Positions 57,094-64,000 of a stretch of 64,000 bases of DNA are shown one piece after another. Position 1 is the first letter of the stretch, and each line of letters begins with the position of its first letter. The stretch is from contig NC_084474.1 in NCBI RefSeq assembly GCF_027409185.1, positions 93,003,005 through 93,067,004 of the forward strand, in the 5' to 3' direction. The notes below the pieces were generated by a model. It searched no databases. It was not told the DNA's origin and saw only the letters and a program-made list of their open reading frames with translations. This stretch comes from Cynocephalus volans. Taxonomy: Eukaryota > Chordata > Mammalia > Dermoptera > Cynocephalidae. Both the position numbers and the translations under genes were made by a program.

Positions 57094-57133
57094 CTGGTTT
57101 CCCCACAGGCTGATATATGTGTTGGTTTCCAGT
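57094..57133 (-). CDS. PTK2: FAK exon: Tyr861 segment
   Basis: 40 nt encoding TGNQHIYQPVGKP plus one base of the next codon. The tyrosine in HIYQPVG is Tyr861, a Src-family phosphorylation site tied to integrin and VEGF signalling. Splice sites: TTGTCCCACAG|ACTGGA and AACCAG|GTAAAT. The first residue is Thr (ACT), where I remember Ile in human FAK. This is a one-base difference six residues before Tyr861 and directly at the exon border. The frame joins both neighbours correctly. Confidence 0.95.
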
Positions 57134-58284
57134 CTGTGGGACAAGAAAAGTTCAGTCAGGGCACAGCTGTGTAAAACAGAGTAATGTCCTTCCCTCTCCC
57201 ACCCTGTCCATCCACCCCCTTGAACGTTTGTGCTAGATGCAAGACAGGATCCTGCCTTAAGGTCTCAGCTGGGGTGGAGGATTAGGCAAATAAGCCAATA
57301 ATGCCCACAAGGTGTGTGAAAGCACTGTACCAGAGGCAAGCACGGGACACCCTGTGACCACTAGTGGGGATGTCATACCACTTTAACTGCTTCCTACACA
57401 GCTGTTTCTAGTTTACCTAAAATGTTCCCCACCACTCTCATCACAGTAAGGGAGGCAACCAGAATGATGATGACCAGAAGGGACCTAGTGACACCAGGGT
57501 ATCTAGACAGCCCTTAGGCCTACGTTGTCGTCTTCCCAAAGCACAGTGTGGGTCAGGGCCTGGAGTTAACCTCCATCAGTTCTGGGCCAAACCAGAGGCC
57601 AAGTCAGAAAGGCCAAACCACAGCACTGAATTTCTGCCCCAGGGATGGGATAAAGATAGTTCTACGTAAGAATAGTCTTCCTGCAGGTTGTCATGGCTGA
57701 AGCTGCATTTAAAATAATCTATCTGAGGCTAACTGTGTGGAAAAATAAGTCTTTTTAGAACTATTCTACTTCTGAAAAGACTTTTCTTGCTTATTTGAAA
57801 ATAATCAGTGGTTAATATATATATATAATTTAAGGTGATTTACTTTGTACTGGAAAGAGACCTAGTTCCTTAAAATACAAGAGCGATGAGCTAGCACACA
57901 CAATTATCACTGCTGCTTCCCTCAGAATGAGTTGTTTTCAACATTCCCTTTAACACCCTTGATTTCAAGTACTTGCAAAACCCCTCAGAGCTTGAAGATG
58001 TGAAGAACGATTCCTTAATAACTTATCTTCATGTAGTGCTTTCTACTTTTCATATCACTTTCATATCAATCAGCTATCCCACAAATGGTTACTGCACATC
58101 TCCTTTGTTCCAAGTACTGTTCTAGGTACAAAACAAAGAACCTGTGGAGCTAACGATGCAGAGGAGGGAGTCGGATAACAGGCACGAAGTGGACATCACC
58201 GCACATTACTCAGTCTGTAAGAAGACACTCTGTCCAGCGAAGAGAGGAGGCAGCTGGGGGTGGAAGGACAGGACTGCAGTTTTT

Positions 58285-58470
58285 TGTTTGTTTGTTTTTG
58301 TTTTTAAAAGCTGACTGGTAAGGGGATCTTAACCCGTGGCCTTGGTGTTATAAGTACCGCACTCTCTCAAGTGAGCCACAGGCCGACCATCCCTACGTAG
58401 GGATCCAAACCCGTGGCCTTGGTGTTATAAGCACCGCACTCTCTCAAGTGAGCCACGGGCCGGCCCCTAA
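58285..58470 (-). repeat. Dimeric tRNA-derived SINE with TSD
   Basis: A (TTTG)n tail and GCTGACTGGTAAGGGGATCT. Two tandem tRNA-like units are almost identical to each other (CGTGGCCTTGGTGTTATAAG occurs twice, 80 bp apart), ending CACGGGCCGGCCCC. The duplication AGGACTGCAGTTTT lies on both sides (58270-58284 and 58472-58485). Confidence 0.9.
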
Positions 58471-58959
58471 GGACTGCAGTTTTAAGTACGTAGGTCAGGC
58501 CTTTAGAGAAAGTGATCTTTAAGCACAGACCTGAGGTGGGGGAAGAGCGGCATGGAGGGGGAGGAGCCAGCAGCAGAGGCAAATTGAGAGTTTGAGGAAC
58601 AGCACCAGGGCACCAGGTAGCCAGTGTAGCTAGAGAGGAGTGAGTGAGGGCAGAGAACGGTGGGAAACATGGTCAAAACTTTAAAAACAGACAGAGTCCA
58701 TTGGCTGTGCTGTACTCACTGATCTAGGCAGTAAAATCCACACACATTTTAAAAGGTTTAAAACACAAAGAACTTTCTGGTTGATACTCAAGCAACAAGA
58801 AAGTTCAATTAATTAGAAAACCCTATTCTTAGAAAATTCTGGAACAATCTAACGAATGTGCCCATTTGTACAATATGCTGTGCTAAGCAGTTATGCAGGG
58901 CTGGCTCCCAAATGGCAGGCACTTGCTGCAGAAGTCTGACATGATAGTGTTTTGAGGCA

Positions 58960-59130
58960 GGCCACTTGTGGCTCTGCCGCACATCCAGCTGTTGACCTTA
59001 GGAAAATCATGGAACTCTTTGGGGCCTTGATTTTTCCATATGTAAACTGAAGCGAATACTTACCTAACACTGGGTTGCTGTCACAAAAATGAACATTCTG
59101 TCAACCTATATGTTATTTTAAAAGCCCAAA
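58960..59130 (+). repeat. MIR SINE
   Basis: 'CTTGTGGCTCTGCCGCACAT', 'GTTGACCTTAGGAAAATCAT' and 'CCTTGATTTTTCCATATGTA' follow MIR order. A second MIR-like 3' part is at about 59.45-59.6 kb. Confidence 0.6.
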
Positions 59131-61031
59131 TAGGTTTTTACTTTTTATGCACACTGATGAGCTCACTAGCCAGTTTAACTATTAATGTTTATTAACAAGT
59201 TCATGCCCATTTGCAATCTACATTGCTTTCTTCTCTCTGAAACCATGGCACATTTTCAAAAGTGTTAAAGCTGGAGTGTTTCAAGGAATGGGTCAAAACC
59301 AAATTGTTGCCTTTAGGAAAGAACAAAACAGAAAAAACCAGAAATGATCATAGGATATTCCAGGAAGGAAACAAGGAGAACCAGGCTGAGCCAGGCTGGC
59401 CGTATGTGTGCAAGTGCACTCTCTGGCACTGTGGCTGGGGGCCTTGAGCAAGTTTTCCTCGAGCCCCAGTGTACTATTTGTGGACTGTGGATGACAACAC
59501 TGCCTGCCGTGACAGGAGTGATGGGCAGACTCATTGAGGTGCCACATGTAGAGCGCTTAGTGTGGTGCCTCGCATTACCAAGTAGGTTCTCAGTCAGTAC
59601 TAATCACATTTACTATACCACCTGGGCCTGGCACTCAGCAAACTGTGAGATTGCAGGTGGACCCATGAGGTCTTATCTGACTGCTTTATATGTTCTTATT
59701 AACAAAGCTTTTCTGAATAATCCTTCTATCCAAGACTAATTAATTCACTCATTCATTGCACATTATTTTCTGAGGACCTTTTCTATGCCACATACTGGAA
59801 CACAAAGAATTTTCCTTTTCTAACAAATTTCCTATCAGCAATGTTCTAAATAGTCCCTTGAATAGGATTTATTTTCTCGCCGATTCCCACTCCTTCTTCC
59901 TACCAATTTAGGACAGACTGCTTGTTCTGCATTAGTCTTTTCAACATAAGGAAGGAGCCCAGTGTATAGAGACATTAAATGGCTGATACTGTGATCTTCT
60001 CGCTCATGAATTAAGGAATGTCTGACACATGCTGTCTGTAGAGCCCACTGAGCCAGCTCTGACCAGAAATGCCAAACCTTCACATGCTGGTAACTGGGCA
60101 AATCTTCTAGGTGCCAGATGGAACTCCACAGCACAGATTAGGACAAATTTCTGTAGGATCATTCCATAATATGTATCTTAGAGCTGGCTGATGACACAGT
60201 CTCAGGAAAACATGGAACTGTGATTAAGGTAGGTGCTGCATTCCATTCCAAGAGACTTATTATGAAAAGATCCAGAAAACATTTAGCACTTTCATTTCAA
60301 ATTTGGATGCTGTTTTATATATAAAGAAAAATGTTTAAAAGATTTTAAGATAAGCATTGATAGTTGTATGTATGCATGTGTATCCAGAAGTCAATTCAGT
60401 GGTTTCTTTCTACCCAGAAGCCTTATTAGGGTGAAACTTTATCTCCACAAGTCTGCTACATGACAGGCGCAGTAAGTGTTTAAAGAAATCGGCATTTATT
60501 TTAACCAGTCATCTGCTGATTAAAACATTTAAATTACTTTCCTCCAATCACCAGGGAGTTTCTCTGGCAGGCTTTAAATATATTTGAAATAATCATAGCT
60601 AGCTCCTTAAAGAGAATTTCAGGCATTTCTCTCAACAACACCCAGAAGAAAAAAATATTGCTTGAAAATTTTATGTGACTGTGGAAACTTTTATAAACAT
60701 GCAATAAGAGTATAAAAATTTAGCAAATGACAACTTGTGTGTAACAACAGTATGTGCTCATATTTCTTTAGGTCATAGAGAGTTCAGCTTATTACTTGAA
60801 AGTCTTAATCAGTAATGGGCAGAGAACTTCTGTATCTGTATAAGAATTCTGGGTTGTACATGGTATGTTTTCATAATCTTAGGTAAAATGTTCCGCTTAC
60901 TTATAGAATGGATGCCTCTGTTCCAGATTACAGAGGCTGGTAAACTCGGGTATCTTACGACATGAGAACAATGGCACACACACACGGGAATCTGAAATCC
61001 AATCCTGATGGGAAGCCAGGTAGGTGCTTAC

Positions 61032-61094
61032 CGGACCCTGAAGACTTCCATCCTCCCTGTCGATGCTGCCTCGAGAGAGCCTCACATCAGGTTT
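61032..61094 (-). CDS. PTK2: FAK exon: Ser843 segment
   Basis: 63 nt, phase 0 on both sides, 21 residues KPDVRLSRGSIDREDGSLQG plus Pro (human about 834-854). It contains Ser843 in SRGSIDRED, a basophilic regulatory phosphorylation site in FAK. The exon lies in the linker between the kinase domain and the proline-rich/FAT tail. Splice sites: TTTCTTTAG|AAACCT and GGTCCG|GTAAGC. It is the most 5' PTK2 exon I can find in the window. The preceding acidic exon of the linker and the kinase exons lie beyond the right edge. Confidence 0.97.
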
Positions 61095-61639
61095 CTAAAG
61101 AAATTTAAACAAGACCAAAAGCTTCATTTTTAATTTGAAAATTATTGACAGATTCTGTATTAATATCCTTCCTTTTATAACAAAATTGTCCCTCTAAGAA
61201 GAGTTATAAATTCCCCAATTTCAAAAAAATTCTCAAAACCCAGTGATGATGAATGAAGGTTGAGCCCTGTTCACTCTCCGCACATACACATCTCACAGAA
61301 CTGGCCCCACGACACTGGAAAACCTGCATTCACCTCTCTTCATAGCAGCACAGCAGGCTTACTTCTTCACGGAGAAAGGCTTGACTCCAAGATAAAAATA
61401 CTAGGCATTACATTCTGCTTCCTGGCAGAGTAAGGCTTTTATAGACTTGGCAGCAAATGGGTCCAATTACAAGATTTTTTTTTTTCACAATGCACCCAGA
61501 ATAGAGAAACCAAACAGAGAAATCTGGATTTAGTGTAAAGAAGAGTATGCAAATTTCACTAATATTAGAATAAACACAGCAGGATACATGCCTGTGTGAT
61601 GAAGGAGCTTGGTAGGTTTTTCCTTTTGCAAACAACTCT

Positions 61640-62230
61640 GTGCTCCAGCACTAGTGGATTTTGTGGAGTCCTCAACCACACTGGCTCCTGCATCTCTTTG
61701 CCCAGGCACACTGGCCACACATTTTTGCTTGGAAAATGTCTGCCTACCCTTCAAATCTCAGCCTCCTCTACAGCACACTTCCCTCTTTCCTGTAGTCTCT
61801 GTCTTATGGAGATCTACGTCGGCACATGTCATGCAATAGTTACTTCCCTCATTAGACAAGGAATGTCTTGATGCCTGAATTGTCTCTGCATTTCCTATTT
61901 CCTATACTTGACAAGGGCCTGCCTCTGAAGACACAATCCGCAAGCACTTGTTGGGAGGGTGATAGAGAAATGGGCTTCATCTCTCCCTTCTTTTCCAGTT
62001 CCACTGCTGTAGCCCAAACCCTCTCTCACAGTATCAGTTTCCTAACTAGTCTTTCTGTCTCTGTCCTTGACCACCTCTAATTAAAACACTGTTTTCATGG
62101 TATTACATCTGTGCTCCCAAATTTTGACTATTGCCGCCATGGTCTATACTGATCAAGCCCAAATTTTTCTTCATGGCATTCAAGGCCTTGCATCTTTTTC
62201 TGCTCATGAGAGCCTGTGTGGGGTCAGTTG
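61640..62230 (+). repeat. L2 LINE fragment
   Basis: 'CTTTGCCCAGGCACACTGG', 'CTTGGAAAATGTCTGCCTAC', 'CCTTCAAATCTCAGCCTCC', then 'CTTCATGGCATTCAAGGCC'. Typical decayed L2 ORF phrases, probably two abutting pieces. Confidence 0.6.
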
Positions 62231-63519
62231 TGGGTGCCAGGTTGTAGTGGGAAGTTGGTGAAGGACGCAGATGCTGTTAAGATGAGAACGATTCTTTGAT
62301 GGCTCTAAGGTGAATTCCTTTCTAGGACAGGAGCCCCACACTGTCCTTTGCTGACTTCTTCCTTTCCGCTTTCTCCTCCTCTGGGTGTGGCACGGTGCCT
62401 GCAATGTGGCAGGCCCTCAATGAATACTGAGGTCTAGGAACACAGCAGTACAAGGAAATGGGTGAAGGAACTACTGATGGTTAATCACAGAGAGGACTAT
62501 GGATGATGGCTGTTAATGATCCTCAGGTCGTCATGTAGAAAGAGTGAAATTGTGTGTTGCCCGTGAATAAAGGGCAGATTTTAGTTCATTAATGGGAAAA
62601 CTTTCTAATAATCAGAGGCGACCTGAAACATTATGGACAGCCCTAGGAGAAGTAGCAGAGAGGAAGCAAAGAGGGCAAAGGTCACATCTTACTTGTTATC
62701 TGTTCATTCAACAGAATTCACAAAACACCTACTGTGCACCAGCCCCTGTATCCCTAGTGCATGGCACAGTTGCTGACGGAATTAACTACCAAGGTATTGT
62801 GTAAAAAAAGATATTCTCTTTAATGGAAAAATATTCAATTAAAAATAATAGGTGGAAAACACCTAAATATAGGTGGAAAACAACCCAAATCCTCAATGCA
62901 TGTTGAGAGAGCAGAGTTCTACAAAATATGATAAAACTGTCCATAAGTAAACCGGAAAAGTTTTAAATTAATATTTCTGAACTATGAAGAGCATAAAACT
63001 TAAAAAACTTCTAAAAGACAACACTGTACTTTGTTTATATGCACTGCAATATCAGGAACCAATAATTTAAAAAAAACAAATATTTACTGCGGATGTTAGT
63101 GATATATGAATCCAGCGCCCACACAGGTGAAGCCAAACTCAGAGGCATGCGGTGGGCGCACGTGGCAGAGCAGTGTGCTGTGTCTTTTACCAGAAAGGAC
63201 TATCCCAGAAGACATCGATAGCTGTGGCTTGGGTGGTAGACACCACTCAAGAGAAAAGTTAAAGACACAGGTAGTCCCTGGCCTCCAAGACAGAATCTTC
63301 TCTGACACATAGTATAGACACTAATAGGTAATGGCAGGGGAAGTCACCAGGCTGTCTTTCTCCAGGTCCTCCTCCATGGAATGCTGGAGCTCTGCTCCTG
63401 CCTGAATGAAGAGGCAGCTCTGTGCAGGTAGTGGGTCCCAAACACTCCAGACACAGTTAAAAAGACTAAAAACGGAATGGACTTTGAGAAAATGTGCCTG
63501 AGAAGACAAGACTTCAGAC

Positions 63520-63879
63520 TGACAAATTATAGAACATTACTTAACACAAATGTAAAGGTCAAGAAAGACTTCAGGAAAGAATGAGAAACTGGCTCAAGCT
63601 TGGGAGAAAAAAGAGACATCACAACTAAATACAACTCATGATCTGGGACTTTTTTCTAGAAAGGACATTATGTGGACAACTGGTCAAACATGAATACAAT
63701 CTGCAGATGAGCTAACAATATAGCATCACTGCTAATTTCTTGATGTTGGTAACTGGACTATGGTTATGTAAGAGAATATTTTTACTTTACTTTCAGGAAA
63801 TTCACATTGAAGTATTTAGGAGTAAAGAGCATGACATCTAATATTTACTTATAAGTGGTTCAGAAAAAAAATACATATA
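63520..63879 (+). repeat. Old interspersed repeat (unassigned L1-like)
   Basis: 'AGAGACATCACAACTAAATA', 'GACTATGGTTATGTAAGAGA', 'CACATTGAAGTATTTAGGAG' and 'AGTGGTTCAGAAAAAAAATA'. Same family as at 34.05 and 15.7 kb. A SINE sits in its A-rich 3' part. Confidence 0.5.
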
Positions 63880-63985
63880 GGCCGTTCCATGGCTCACTCG
63901 GGAGAGCATGGTGCTGACAACACCAAGTCAGGGGTTAAGATCCCCTTACCAGTCATCTTTAAAAAAAAAGAAAAAAAGAAAAAAA
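63880..63985 (+). repeat. tRNA-derived SINE monomer
   Basis: GGCCGTTCCATGGCTCACTC, GGGAGAGCATGGTGCTGACA, AGGGGTTAAGATCCCCTTAC, then an A-rich tail. Confidence 0.85.
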
Positions 63986-64000
63986 TATATATAAATATGC

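Larger units (their letters stand above)
56763..61031 (-). other. PTK2: PTK2 introns flanking the Tyr861 exon
   Basis: A 331-bp intron (56763-57093) and a 3.9-kb intron (57134-61031) around the 40-nt exon. Besides one dimeric SINE and MIR/old-repeat fragments (about 58.05-58.2 and 58.96-59.6 kb) they are unique and AT-rich, with a short (TA)n at 57.81 kb. No further exon was recognised. Confidence 0.8.
61095..64000 (-). other. PTK2: PTK2 intron, partial
   Basis: Runs off the right edge with no further PTK2 exon seen. I looked for the 'EERLIRQQQEMEEDQRW' segment that should come next and did not find it. It holds L2 pieces, an old unassigned repeat and a SINE. From 62.4 to 63.5 kb nothing recognisable. 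Confidence 0.75.

Noticed and set aside
61095-64000. Search for miR-151 (hosted in a PTK2 intron in human) and for the next 5' exon
   Set aside because: No matching hairpin or exon was found. In human the microRNA lies much further 5' in the gene, so absence here is expected.
1-64000. CRISPR arrays, operons, phage or bacterial systems
   Set aside because: No spacer-repeat array and no dense long frames with ribosome sites. Intron-exon structure and mammalian retrotransposons exclude a prokaryotic source. The tandem arrays found are minisatellites.

Overview
The window is mammalian nuclear DNA. It has spliced exons with GT/AG borders, a CpG-island promoter, and dense L1, L2, MIR, MaLR-LTR, Tigger and tRNA-derived SINE fossils. 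The commonest young SINE is built on a tRNA-Ile-like body (GGCTGGTTAGCTCA box-A region, GGTTCGGATCC-like B box). It occurs as single and dimeric copies, including a 'GGGAGCGC..GACGCTCCC' subtype. From memory of the family this matches the CYN SINEs of colugos (Dermoptera), so a flying lemur such as Galeopterus is the best guess. The placement rests on repeats and is not proven.

Two protein-coding genes are present, both on the minus strand, in the order known for human 8q24.3. At the left is the 5' end of AGO2: the first coding exon (6528-6549, 22 nt, peptide MYSGAGP plus one base), a Kozak-perfect start, a strong splice donor, about 6.5 kb of intron 1, and a CpG island (about 5.5-7.8 kb). 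The promoter side of the island carries a GC-box-bearing minisatellite. At the right is the 3' end of PTK2 (focal adhesion kinase): six constitutive coding exons between 61094 and 42412, encoding the last 219 residues (human numbering about 834-1052). These include Ser843, Tyr861, the third proline-rich region, Ser910, Tyr925 and the focal-adhesion-targeting four-helix bundle, followed by a 3'UTR of about 1.1 kb. A 9-nt neuronal microexon (Pro-Trp-Arg) is visible at 53529-53537, exactly at the 903/904 junction.

The roughly 34 kb between the genes (7.8-41.3 kb) contains no recognisable gene. It is a layered repeat landscape: old L1 bodies split by MaLR LTRs and SINEs, a 521-bp solo LTR with a perfect 6-bp target-site duplication (TSD), a Tigger1-type transposase fossil, and an unexplained GC-rich block at 13.9-14.5 kb.

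The most unusual object is a composite L1-derived retroposon present twice (10884-12422 plus; 48905-51010 minus, inside a PTK2 intron). It has an L1-5'UTR-like head, an internal array of about 80-bp tandem units (2 intervals in one copy, 9 in the other), a small L1 endonuclease-region remnant, and an L1-like 3' tail. Each copy has its own target-site duplication. The architecture is analogous to SVA elements. All class and name assignments were made by eye and memory, without database searches.
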